From: an uncultured Bacteroidota bacterium
GTDB taxonomy: Bacteria > Bacteroidota > Bacteroidia > Flavobacteriales > Flavobacteriaceae
DNA length: 40,615 nucleotides
Reading direction: 5' to 3'
NCBI GenBank assembly: GCA_902517895.1
Contig: CABYEA010000002.1
Coordinates: forward strand, 73,685-114,299
In this document: piece by piece, positions 32,852 through 40,615 of the stretch
How the letters are laid out: every line of letters starts with the position of its first letter
How positions within the stretch are numbered: position 1 is the stretch's first letter
Made by a program: the position numbers and the translations under genes
The notes under the pieces: generated by a model
Told to the model about the DNA's origin: nothing
The model's input: the letters and a program-made list of their open reading frames with translations, nothing else
Database searches by the model: none

Positions 32852-35179
32852 ATGAAAGTTTTCCAAATTCTTCTACTTCTTACCTCATCATTCATTTTTT
32901 CTCAAAACAGCTATTATCCCTACCTAGATTCTAATCTTGAGTTTGACGTAAGAGTTGAAGATCTACTGAGTAGAATGACTCTTTTTGAAAAAGCATGCCA
33001 AATGAACCAGTTCGTTGGACTTGAGCATATGAAAAAAGCAGAAAAAGATTTATCGCCTGAGGATATGAAAAAAAATGATGCTCAGGGTTTTTATAAAGGC
33101 GTATTTTCTGATGATGTTAAGCAAATGATAATTAATGGACAAATAGGTTCTTTTTTACATGTAATTACCGCTAAGGAGGCTAACTATTTACAGGCTTTGG
33201 CTAATAAATCTAAGTTGAAAATACCATTACTTATTGGTATTGATGCAATACATGGAAATGCCCTGTACAGAGGAGCTACTGTTTACCCATCCCCAATAAC
33301 AATAGCTTCCACTTGGGATGAAAATAACTCATATGATGTTGGTGTCCAGACCGCTTTTGAAATGAGATCTACGGGATCTCATTGGGCATTCACACCTAAT
33401 ATTGATATTATGAGAGATGCAAGATGGGGTAGAGTTGGTGAAACCTTTGGAGAAGATCCATTTCTAGTAACCCAAATGGGTATTTCCATGATAAATGGAC
33501 TTCAACAGCGAGATTTTACAGGAATTAATAAAGTTATTGCTTGTGCAAAACATCTAATAGCTGGGAGCGAACCAATTAATGGTCTAAATTTATCACCAAT
33601 GGATATTTCTGAAAGAACCTTAAATGAGGTATATCTACCACCATATAAAAGTGCTGTTGATTCAGGCGTATTTTCGATTATGGCAGCTCATAATGAGGTA
33701 AACGGAGTGCCATCACATTCAAATAAAAAACTAATGTCTAATATTATTAGAAATGAATGGGGGTTTGATGGTTTTTATGTTAGTGACTGGTTAGATATTG
33801 AAAGATTAGAAACTTTACACAAAGTTGCAAGAAATTTCAAAGAAGCCATATATCTTGCCGTTGATGCAGGAATTGATATGCATATGCATGGTCCAAACTT
33901 TCCTGAATTAGTTGTTGAATTAGTAAATGAAGGTTTATTGTCAGAAGAAAGAGTTAATTATGCATGTTCAAAAATATTAGAGGCAAAATTTAAGTTGGGT
34001 CTATTTGAAAATAGATTTGTAGATGAAGATGATATTTCAGAAAAAATATTTAATCAGTACCACACAGAAACAGCTTTAAAACTAGCTAGACAAGGCATAG
34101 TTTTGTTAAAAAATAATGATGTATTACCAATAAGAAGCCCAAAAAATTCAAAAAACAGAATATTAGTAACAGGACCAAATGCCAATAACCAATCAATATT
34201 AGGGGATTGGCATAGTGCTCAACCTGATGAAAATGTATACACAGTATTTGAAGGAATTAAAAAAATTGGAACTGAAATGGGTTATTTAGTTGATTACCAC
34301 GATTCCAATGAAAATATTAAGAGGATTTCAGAAAAAGATATCAATAAAACAATTGAAGTTGCTAATGAATATGATGTAGTTGTACTTGTAGTTGGAGATA
34401 ATTCAATGAGATATAAGTGGAATCAAAAAACAGCTGGAGAAAACACAGCTAGAGCTGAACTTAATTTAGCGGGAAAGCAATTAGAGTTGGCAATGAGATT
34501 AAAGGAGTCTGGAAAGAATTTAATTGTTGTATATGTGAATGGAAGACCAATTTCAGAGCCATGGATATCCGAAAATATAAATGCAATAATTGAAGCATGG
34601 GAGCCAGGAAGTTTTGGTGGATTGGCGGTTGCTGAAATTATATTTGGTAAAATAAACCCAAGTGGAAAGTTACCCTTGACTGTTGCAAGGACAGTTGGTC
34701 AATTAAAGATGTTTTATAATCATAAGTACTCAATGTATTTTAGAGACTATGCTATGCAAACTAATAAACCGCTCTATTCATTTGGATTTGGTCTTAGCTA
34801 CACAAAATTTGATATTAGCAAACCAAAAATACAAAGATCAAAATTTAAAAAAGGTATATTGAGTGTTTCAGTTAATGTAAAAAATATTGGTGAAATTTCT
34901 GGGGATGAGATTGTTCAGCTTTATATTTCTGACAAATATAGTAGTATAACCAGGCCTATCAAAGAATTAAAAGCCTACCAGAGGGTTAGTTTGAAGCCAG
35001 GGGAATCAAAAGAAATTATATTTGAATTGAACAAATCGGCTTTTGCTTATTATGATTCAGAAATGAATTATATTGTTGAGGCGGGTGATTTTGATATTCT
35101 TGTGGGTAATTCATCTAGGGATCAAGACCTGAAGAATACAAACTTTAATGTTGAAAAAACATTTTATATAATAGATTAA
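32852..35179 (+). CDS. GH3-family beta-glucosidase (BglX-like)
   Basis: A 775-residue exported glycoside hydrolase family 3 enzyme that releases terminal beta-linked glucose or similar sugars. A signal peptide (1-18, ending FSQ) precedes the TIM-barrel domain, with IGIDAIHG (128-135), RDARWGRVGETFGEDPFL (188-205), the KH pair (Lys233, His234), and the nucleophile Asp312 in GFYVSDWLDIE. The second domain has ILLTGPNAN-like segments and an AGENTARAEL stretch that may hold the acid/base Glu. The C-terminal fibronectin-like domain (about 650-775) has GDEIVQLYISDKYSSITRPIKELKAYQRVSL. Length fits BglX. The upstream 48 bp have a TTTTTA repeat; a lipoprotein gene trio precedes it. Fine substrate specificity cannot be told. 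Confidence 0.94.
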   Translation: MKVFQILLLLTSSFIFSQNSYYPYLDSNLEFDVRVEDLLSRMTLFEKACQMNQFVGLEHMKKAEKDLSPEDMKKNDAQGFYKGVFSDDVKQMIINGQIGSFLHVITAKEANYLQALANKSKLKIPLLIGIDAIHGNALYRGATVYPSPITIASTWDENNSYDVGVQTAFEMRSTGSHWAFTPNIDIMRDARWGRVGETFGEDPFLVTQMGISMINGLQQRDFTGINKVIACAKHLIAGSEPINGLNLSPMDISERTLNEVYLPPYKSAVDSGVFSIMAAHNEVNGVPSHSNKKLMSNIIRNEWGFDGFYVSDWLDIERLETLHKVARNFKEAIYLAVDAGIDMHMHGPNFPELVVELVNEGLLSEERVNYACSKILEAKFKLGLFENRFVDEDDISEKIFNQYHTETALKLARQGIVLLKNNDVLPIRSPKNSKNRILVTGPNANNQSILGDWHSAQPDENVYTVFEGIKKIGTEMGYLVDYHDSNENIKRISEKDINKTIEVANEYDVVVLVVGDNSMRYKWNQKTAGENTARAELNLAGKQLELAMRLKESGKNLIVVYVNGRPISEPWISENINAIIEAWEPGSFGGLAVAEIIFGKINPSGKLPLTVARTVGQLKMFYNHKYSMYFRDYAMQTNKPLYSFGFGLSYTKFDISKPKIQRSKFKKGILSVSVNVKNIGEISGDEIVQLYISDKYSSITRPIKELKAYQRVSLKPGESKEIIFELNKSAFAYYDSEMNYIVEAGDFDILVGNSSRDQDLKNTNFNVEKTFYIID

Positions 35180-35219
35180 TACTAACTTTACTCAATTAAC
35201 AAAACAAATATTAAATTTT

Positions 35220-35741
35220 ATGAAAAATATTTTCTTATCTATTTTAATGTTATCATTAATGTATAATTGTGATAATAATACTGTTCCCTCATCCGAAGAC
35301 ATTGCAACTTTTAATAAAAATGTTGAATCATGGAAAGATGTTGTAAGTGGCTTTAGTTCTGAGGAACCAGAAAAAGTTATGAGTATTTTTGCAGATTCGC
35401 TAAAATGGAACAACCCAGAGGCTTTAATGAATGTCAACAAATCAAAAGAAGATTTAACCGCGGCCGTAAATTTTTACGTCAGTACATTTGATAATATAAA
35501 ATTTACTGAGGATGTTTATTATGGTGGTAGTTTATATTCATCAGAGGAAGCATCAGCTTCACCCGATGGTTTAAGAATATATGGTAATTGGGTTTTTAAC
35601 GATCCTGAAACAGGTGTGGAAGTTTCATACAAGTGGATGGGCGTAGCTCAATTTAATGAAGATGGAAAAATTCATAACTTCGCAGATTGGTTTGATGTTA
35701 GTAGTATTCCTAGTCAGATTGCGGGAACCTATCAACGATAA
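35220..35741 (+). CDS. SnoaL/NTF2-like lipoprotein
   Basis: A 173-residue protein with a hydrophobic leader MKNIFLSILMLSLMYNC that ends in a lipobox-like Cys17 (the Asn before it is unusual), so it is probably a lipoprotein. The mature part resembles the NTF2-like SnoaL fold: FNKNVESWKDVVSGFSSEEPEKVMSIFADSLKW, a short loop, AAVNFYVSTFDNIKF, and beta strands GLRIYGNWVFNDPETGVEVSYKWMGVAQFNEDGKIHNFADWFD. Such folds bind or process small molecules; the ligand is unknown. It lies 40 bp after the GH3 gene and is followed by a bidirectional terminator. Confidence 0.82.
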   Translation: MKNIFLSILMLSLMYNCDNNTVPSSEDIATFNKNVESWKDVVSGFSSEEPEKVMSIFADSLKWNNPEALMNVNKSKEDLTAAVNFYVSTFDNIKFTEDVYYGGSLYSSEEASASPDGLRIYGNWVFNDPETGVEVSYKWMGVAQFNEDGKIHNFADWFDVSSIPSQIAGTYQR

Positions 35742-35760
35742 AAACTTTTTGATTTAATAA

Positions 35761-35787
35761 AAAACCCTCATTTATGAGGGTTTTTTT
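35761..35787. terminator. Bidirectional terminator between SnoaL and M28 genes
   Basis: A 9-bp stem AAACCCTCA / TGAGGGTTT around a TTTA loop, with a T run on the right and an A run on the left, serves both the rightward SnoaL gene and the leftward M28 gene that ends at 35790. Confidence 0.9.
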
Positions 35788-35789
35788 AT

Positions 35790-37283
35790 TTATTTTAATT
35801 TTATTTTCTCCTTTGAATTAGCTAACTCCCATGCAGTGTGAAAAATCAACTTAACTCTTCTTTTATATGGTTCATATAAGATTTTCTCAGCTGTATCTGT
35901 TGGCTTATGATAGTCCTCATGTACACCACTGAAATAGAAAATAGCAGGTATGTTGTTTTTTATAAAATGAAAATGGTCTGACCTGTAGTAGAATTGGTCA
36001 GGATGATCAATACCATTAAATCTAAAATCTAGTTCAAGATTAGAATATTTATTGGCATCGATATTAATATCATGTAAATCATCTGATAGCACATCAGAGC
36101 CGATGATATATACATAATTTAAATTTCTTACACCACGTTCCGGATCAGCTCTTCCCATCATATCCATATTTAAATTTGCTATCGTTTGTTTGATTGGAAC
36201 TAATGGGTCGTAATCTGTATAATATTTTGAGCCAAGCAATCCTCTTTCTTCAGCCGTAACATGTAAAAAAATTATAGATCTTTTAGGTTCTTTACCCATT
36301 TGTTTTGCTAAAGCAAAAGACTCTGCAATTTCAAGTAATGCTACGGTACCTGAGCCATTGTCGTCAGCGCCATTATAAATTTTTCCATTTCTAGGTAAAA
36401 CATGATCAAGGTGCGCCGTTAAGACTACATACTCATCTGGAAATTCATAGCCTTTAATAATAGCAGCGACATTATCCGCACTAATTTTTTCGATATCTTT
36501 TTTAAATGACATGTTAAAAGTTAAATTGTCTTTTGATAAAAATTCTTTAAACTTGTAAGGAAATAACAACACTTGAAGGTCATTTTCTTCATTGTTTGAA
36601 AGAGTCATTCTTTTTTCGGAATAACCTAAGTCACTATTTCTATATCTTTCACTGTATCTACCATGAAGATAATTATCGATAATAATTACAGCTAAAGCAC
36701 CATTACTCCTAGCCACTCTTTTCTTATTATCAATTTCTTGTCTTAAAATAGACCACTTTGACTTATTTTTTCCGTTTATAAAATACTCGTCATTCTTATC
36801 TTTTGGCTCTCCTCCAAGAGCAACTACTACTTTATCCTTTACGTTGATATTTCTATAATCTGAATAATTAGGATCATCAATTCCATAACCTACAAAAACA
36901 ATTTCTTTAGATTTATACTCTTTATCAGGACCATTTAAGTAAGAAACATAATCTCGATAATAAAGAAATTTCTGACCTGAAATATTAAGACTTATTTCAG
37001 GTTTATCTTCCAATTGAAGTGGTACTGCTTGTAAATAAGTATCCATTTTTACTGATGGAATACCTAAATTTTTATAGTGATTTACTAAATATTCAACAGC
37101 AAGTTGTTGTCCCTCACTGGGTGTGCCTCTTCCGTCAAATTCGTCAGAGGAATATATATACATTTTTTTCTTTAGATCATTAATTTTAATGGATTTAGAG
37201 GCTTCCATTAAAATTTTATTCTGACTATAAGTAAAAATTACACTAATTAGTAAAAAACCTGAAAATATAAATCTTAATTTCAT
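35790..37283 (-). CDS. Exported M28-family zinc aminopeptidase
   Basis: A 497-residue exported metallopeptidase. The ATG at 37283 is chosen because it opens a signal peptide (KLRFIFSGFLLISVIFTYSQ); a longer frame would run into the nitroreductase gene. A PA-like domain (about 100-270) precedes and interrupts the catalytic region. Zinc-site motifs: VLTAHLDH, NGADDNGSG with two Asp, TAEERGLLGSKYY with the catalytic Glu pair, MDMMGRADPE, and HEDYHKPTD with the last His. It should cleave N-terminal amino acids from peptides outside the cytoplasm. It follows nitroreductase by 10 bp and shares a terminator with the SnoaL gene. Confidence 0.92.
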   Translation of the reverse strand: MKLRFIFSGFLLISVIFTYSQNKILMEASKSIKINDLKKKMYIYSSDEFDGRGTPSEGQQLAVEYLVNHYKNLGIPSVKMDTYLQAVPLQLEDKPEISLNISGQKFLYYRDYVSYLNGPDKEYKSKEIVFVGYGIDDPNYSDYRNINVKDKVVVALGGEPKDKNDEYFINGKNKSKWSILRQEIDNKKRVARSNGALAVIIIDNYLHGRYSERYRNSDLGYSEKRMTLSNNEENDLQVLLFPYKFKEFLSKDNLTFNMSFKKDIEKISADNVAAIIKGYEFPDEYVVLTAHLDHVLPRNGKIYNGADDNGSGTVALLEIAESFALAKQMGKEPKRSIIFLHVTAEERGLLGSKYYTDYDPLVPIKQTIANLNMDMMGRADPERGVRNLNYVYIIGSDVLSDDLHDINIDANKYSNLELDFRFNGIDHPDQFYYRSDHFHFIKNNIPAIFYFSGVHEDYHKPTDTAEKILYEPYKRRVKLIFHTAWELANSKEKIKLK

Positions 37284-37293
37284 ATTAATTGTA

Positions 37294-38025
37294 TTATATT
37301 TTTTTATATACTCTTTCAAAGGGCACCCTAAATCTTTCAGAATAAACTCCGTTATCTGCCCGAATACCACAACCAATTATCATAGTTATTTCAGCTTTTC
37401 GAGGTAGGTTAAGTATTTTTTTTACCCTGTTGGTATCTGATCCTTCCATTGGACATGTGTCATATCCTATTTCTGCCATGCTGAGCATAAAGTTTTCAGC
37501 AGCTAATGCTACACTCTTGTGGGTGATAACTCTCACATCTGAAAATAATACTTCCCTGTAAATAGGCCTAAATAAACCGATAAAAAATGATAATAATTTC
37601 TTATAATAACCAACAATTCCTAGAAAGTCAGTATAGATTGTAGGCATTAATTTTTTATAGTATCTTCTTGAAACTTTTCTTCTTCTCTCAACATCGATTC
37701 CTTTTTTTTCTTGTTTATCAAACATATCCTCCAAGAAATCTAAATTATATTTTGCTCTTTCTTTCCATTTGTCTCTTCTAGCAACAAATACAACCATATT
37801 AATTGCAGTTTTAGCAGCATTTTGATCAAAACATGCTTTTGATAGTTTTTTTAATGTTTCAATATCAGTTACATGATAAAACTCCCATAATTGCATATTA
37901 CTGCTATTTGGAGCTAATGTTGCATTTTTAATACAGTTTTTTACCTTCTCTTCATCCAATTGAATGTCAAGATATTTTCTAACTGATCTTCTATATTCAA
38001 TTGCTTCACTGACTGTTTTTAACAT
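37294..38025 (-). CDS. Nitroreductase-family FMN oxidoreductase
   Basis: A 243-residue protein of the nitroreductase family (FMN- and NAD(P)H-dependent). The N-terminal motif SEAIEYRRSVRKYLDIQ and APNSSNMQLWEFYHVTD are typical, as is the AAENFMLSMAEIGYDTCPMEGSD segment (about 180-200) and the LPRKAEITMIIGCGIRADNG end. An insertion (about 95-150) rich in Lys and Arg separates the two halves, longer than in NfsB. The electron acceptor is unknown. It lies 8 bp after galK and 10 bp before the peptidase. Confidence 0.89.
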   Translation of the reverse strand: MLKTVSEAIEYRRSVRKYLDIQLDEEKVKNCIKNATLAPNSSNMQLWEFYHVTDIETLKKLSKACFDQNAAKTAINMVVFVARRDKWKERAKYNLDFLEDMFDKQEKKGIDVERRRKVSRRYYKKLMPTIYTDFLGIVGYYKKLLSFFIGLFRPIYREVLFSDVRVITHKSVALAAENFMLSMAEIGYDTCPMEGSDTNRVKKILNLPRKAEITMIIGCGIRADNGVYSERFRVPFERVYKKI

Positions 38026-38033
38026 AATTATAT

Positions 38034-39140
38034 TTAAATTAAACTCATTTGTATTCCTTGATCCAAATTTGCGATAATTGGATTTAATTTCCTCTTAAAT
38101 TTAGAAAAATATTCTTGTTTAATCTCTTTAATGAATTTATCGATCAAACTATCCTTTATTAGGCTTAGGGTACAACCTCCAAAACCACCTCCCATCATTC
38201 TTGAACCTAATATTTGGTCATAATTCATCGAATATTCTACCAGGAAGTCTAATTCTTTACAGCTAACTTCATAATCATTTTTAAGACCAAAATGTGATTC
38301 ATACATGAGTTGGCCAAATTCTTTAAGTTTATTATTTTTTAAAAATTCTACTGAATTAATTACTCTTTGGTTTTCATTAAACACGTATGAGGCTCTTTTG
38401 TAAAGAGTTCCCTCTAGTTTTTCTTTTGATAAGCTCAAATCAAGTCTATTTACCTGAGATAAATTAGTATAATTCTTTTTACACAATTTGTTAATTATTT
38501 GCATTGATTCTTTACATTCACTAACTCTTTGATTATACTCTGTGTTAGCTAAATTATGCTTTACGTTTGTATCTAGTAAGAGTAGTTTATACTCTTTAAA
38601 CTCTAGTTTTATGAATTTTGAATCTAGCTTTTCACAGTCAAGTAAAATTGCTGTATTTTTTTTTGCATTCAAAATTGTAAACTGGTCCATAATTCCTCCC
38701 AATAGCCCAATATATTTATGCTCTACATTTCTACTAAGATTTATTATTTCTGAATTTTCAAGTTTAATTTCATTTAATTTACTTAAGCCTTTTATTAAGC
38801 CACAAACAAGGGCAGAGGAGGAGCTAATCCCAGCTCCTGATGGTAATGTTGATATTATTGAACATGAAAAATTACTCAATTTAAATTTAATTTGCTTTAG
38901 CTCATTGATAACTCCTAATACATAATTTTCCCAATGATTATTGCTTTTTTTTAATGTAGTGTTTACATCAAAAGACATGCTATATCCTAAATCGGTTTTA
39001 ACATATGATTCATTTGATTTTTTTTCAATAAAAAGCTTGATTGTTAAGTCCAAGGCACAAGGAAGAACGTATCCTCCATTATAGTCGGTATGTTCACCAA
39101 TTAAATTAACTCTTCCAGGTGATGTGACTTTTATTTTCAA
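38034..39140 (-). CDS. galK: Galactokinase
   Basis: GalK phosphorylates alpha-D-galactose to galactose 1-phosphate (Leloir pathway), in the cytoplasm. The 368-residue product has the galactokinase signature GRVNLIGEHTDYNGGYVLPCALD (9-31), the GHMP ATP-binding LPSGAGISSSSALVCGL, the MDQFTIL catalytic-Asp segment, and GGGFGGCTLSLI at the C-terminus. Length is normal. It starts 18 bp after the sulfatase stop and precedes nitroreductase by 8 bp, which suggests that galactose or a related sugar is released by the sulfatase-linked catabolism. Other hexosamine kinase activity cannot be excluded. Confidence 0.95.
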   Translation of the reverse strand: MKIKVTSPGRVNLIGEHTDYNGGYVLPCALDLTIKLFIEKKSNESYVKTDLGYSMSFDVNTTLKKSNNHWENYVLGVINELKQIKFKLSNFSCSIISTLPSGAGISSSSALVCGLIKGLSKLNEIKLENSEIINLSRNVEHKYIGLLGGIMDQFTILNAKKNTAILLDCEKLDSKFIKLEFKEYKLLLLDTNVKHNLANTEYNQRVSECKESMQIINKLCKKNYTNLSQVNRLDLSLSKEKLEGTLYKRASYVFNENQRVINSVEFLKNNKLKEFGQLMYESHFGLKNDYEVSCKELDFLVEYSMNYDQILGSRMMGGGFGGCTLSLIKDSLIDKFIKEIKQEYFSKFKRKLNPIIANLDQGIQMSLI

Positions 39141-39158
39141 ACTATGACTATAAAATTT

Positions 39159-40615
39159 TCATTTTTTGCCCTTGTTTGATTCTAATCCACCAAAATCATT
39201 ATCAGAAATAAATCTTAATTCCTCCAGTGATAAATTATTACCATAAATATCCTTTAGATTGTACAAGTCGGATTTTAAGTCAGAAATTATATCAGCGTAT
39301 TTATCATTACCAATTAAGTTGTTAAGCTCATTTGGATCTTTGTGTAAATCGTACAACTCCCATTGATCAATATCATAGTAAAAGTGTATTAATTTATATC
39401 TTTCGTTCCTTAAGCCATAATGAGGTTGAACGTGATGGTAATATGGGTATTCATAGTAATGGTAATACATTGATTGCCTCCATTTTTTTGTGTTTTTTGA
39501 AGTTAAATTCCTTAAAAAACTTTTTCCTTGAACACTAGAAGGAATTTTTATGTTTGCCATATCTAGTAATGTAGGGGCAAAATCAATATTTGTAATGATA
39601 TCTTCGTTAACAGTTTTTGGTTTAATTTTCCCTGGATATCTAATTACGAATGGCATTCTACTAGATTCTTCATACATGAATCTCTTATCAAACCATCCAT
39701 GTTCACCAATGAAAAACCCTTGATCAGATGTATATATTACAATCGTATTTTCTTCTAAATCATGTTCTTTTAAATAATTTAATACTCTTCCTATATTATC
39801 ATCAACGGACCTAACAGTAGCCAAATAGTCTTTAATATATTTTTGAAACTTCATATTCCTATTTTCCTCAAGCGAAAGGGTTGAGTCTAATAAAACTGTT
39901 TCATTTCTTTTAAAACCATAAAATAACCATTGTCTTTTTTCTTTATTTGACAGAGAATCAGGGGGTGCTAATTTCATATCTCTTCTTGAAAAATAATCAA
40001 CTGTCATTTCAGTATTTCCAGCTGTTAGTTCTCTAGAACTATAATCATCATTATATGTTTCTGGATAAGCTAAATCAATATCTTCCCAAAGATCCTCGTA
40101 TTTTTTATCAGGCGCCCATTCTCTATGAGGAGCCTTGAACTGAAGAAGGAGGCAAAAAGGATCTTTAGATTTTCTATTATTAAGCCATTCTAATGCAAAA
40201 TCTGTTGTAAGGTTAGTTGCATAACCTTTTTCCTTTACTTTTTTACCGTTTTCATTGTATATAGGATCCCAATAAAACCCTTGTTGACCAAGATTATCAT
40301 GATATTTATAATAATCAAAACCTGTTGGTTCCGATGCAAGATGCCATTTCCCAACTAGCGCAGTGTTATATCCATTATTTTGAAGTTCTTTTGGGAATGT
40401 CCAAAGACTATTATCAAAAACACCTCCTTTATAATTTTTATTATAACCATGAATATGGCTATAAGTTCCTGTTAGAATGGATGCGCGACTTGGCCCACAA
40501 ATTGAATTAGTCGCAAATGTATTTTTTAAAATTGCTCCATCATTTGCAATTTGATCAATATTTGGGGTAGGCGCAATGTCTTTATAAATACCTCCATATG
40601 CCGATATAGCATTAC
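39159..40615 (-). CDS. Type I sulfatase, 5' end cut by window edge
   Basis: A type I (FGly) sulfatase; the reading frame is open to the right edge, so the N-terminal signal and first metal site are off-window. About 484 residues are visible. The FGly signature is NSICGPSRASILTG (visible residues 37-50; Cys39 would become formylglycine), followed by LVGKWH (86-91) and the second metal site YTSDQGFFIGEHGWFDKR, then TNIDFAPTLLDMANI. The C-terminal LYDLHKDPNELNNLIG is typical of polysaccharide or GlcNAc-6-type sulfatases, yet a sulfatase subfamily cannot be fixed. An ATG at 40007 lies far inside the gene and is not its start. It likely removes sulfate from algal or host-type polysaccharides in the periplasm, and is upstream of galK. 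Confidence 0.93.
   Translation of the reverse strand, partial: NAISAYGGIYKDIAPTPNIDQIANDGAILKNTFATNSICGPSRASILTGTYSHIHGYNKNYKGGVFDNSLWTFPKELQNNGYNTALVGKWHLASEPTGFDYYKYHDNLGQQGFYWDPIYNENGKKVKEKGYATNLTTDFALEWLNNRKSKDPFCLLLQFKAPHREWAPDKKYEDLWEDIDLAYPETYNDDYSSRELTAGNTEMTVDYFSRRDMKLAPPDSLSNKEKRQWLFYGFKRNETVLLDSTLSLEENRNMKFQKYIKDYLATVRSVDDNIGRVLNYLKEHDLEENTIVIYTSDQGFFIGEHGWFDKRFMYEESSRMPFVIRYPGKIKPKTVNEDIITNIDFAPTLLDMANIKIPSSVQGKSFLRNLTSKNTKKWRQSMYYHYYEYPYYHHVQPHYGLRNERYKLIHFYYDIDQWELYDLHKDPNELNNLIGNDKYADIISDLKSDLYNLKDIYGNNLSLEELRFISDNDFGGLESNKGKK

Noticed and set aside
37284-37376. An N-terminal extension of the M28 peptidase
   Set aside because: It overlaps the nitroreductase end, while the internal ATG at 37283 opens a good signal peptide.
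39159-40007. A stand-alone short sulfatase gene starting at the ATG at 40007
   Set aside because: The same frame stays open to 40613 and encodes the FGly motif and metal-site residues, so the ATG is internal and the gene runs off the window.
40120-40180. A possible frameshift in the sulfatase
   Set aside because: A first reading lost one T in a five-T run; rechecked, the frame reads DPFCLLLQFKAPHREW without a break.

Overview
The window is a stretch of an AT-rich bacterial chromosome. It most likely comes from a marine member of the Flavobacteriia (phylum Bacteroidota). The pointers are Bacteroidota-type -7 promoter elements (TANNTTTG), absence of obvious Shine-Dalgarno sequences, Bacteroidota-typical families (DUF4290, DUF2911, a fused CcsBA, a START-like protein, the DUF493-DUF4290-murA order), bacillithiol synthesis (BshB1), a type IX secretion C-terminal sorting domain, and a MurA with Asp in place of the fosfomycin-target Cys. 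Gene packing is very tight, with 1-20 bp overlaps, three convergent gene pairs overlapping at their 3' ends, and several TTG starts.

Layout. 1-9.1 kb is core housekeeping: the 3' part of priA, the rpsF-rpsR-rplI operon with promoter and terminator, hisS, a CAT-anticodon tRNA touching the hisS stop codon, a START-like protein, a leftward ATPase-fmt-yqgE operon, and a rightward DUF493, DUF4290, murA group. 9.1-10.5 kb is an exported M20 amidohydrolase. 10.5-17.3 kb is an uninterrupted leftward run of eleven genes that looks like a light and oxidative-damage cassette: an aquaporin-like channel, flavin reductase-like protein, DUF2256 zinc-finger-like microprotein, photolyase of the iron-sulfur (PhrB) family that has lost three of its four cluster cysteines, two unknown small proteins, DUF2805, atypical SDR, glutathione peroxidase, SRPBCC protein and class I photolyase. 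Junctions are overlapping or nearly so throughout.

17.3-26.4 kb holds DUF2911, a sodium/solute symporter preceded by an unlisted 33-residue membrane microprotein, KdsC, a DUF2520 Rossmann protein, a 1056-residue CcsBA cytochrome c maturation protein, and a transsulfuration enzyme next to bshB1. A tRNA-His with a textbook promoter and terminator follows at 26.4 kb.

Downstream of tRNA-His is the only long gene-poor stretch (about 470 bp, repeat-bearing), then an accessory-looking surface cassette at 27.0-35.7 kb: a large repeat lipoprotein, two calcium-type VCBS/FG-GAP repeat proteins (one with a type IX secretion tail), a GH3 beta-glucosidase preceded by a TTTTTA hexamer repeat, and a SnoaL-like lipoprotein. 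35.8-40.6 kb is a leftward group: a sulfatase cut by the window end, galactokinase, nitroreductase and an M28 peptidase. Together the right third suggests surface binding and breakdown of (sulfated) polysaccharides and protein; the middle suggests life in sunlit water.

The most unusual parts are the eleven-gene photoprotection run with its unknown members and altered photolyase, channel and SDR active sites, and the tRNA-His-adjacent surface cassette.
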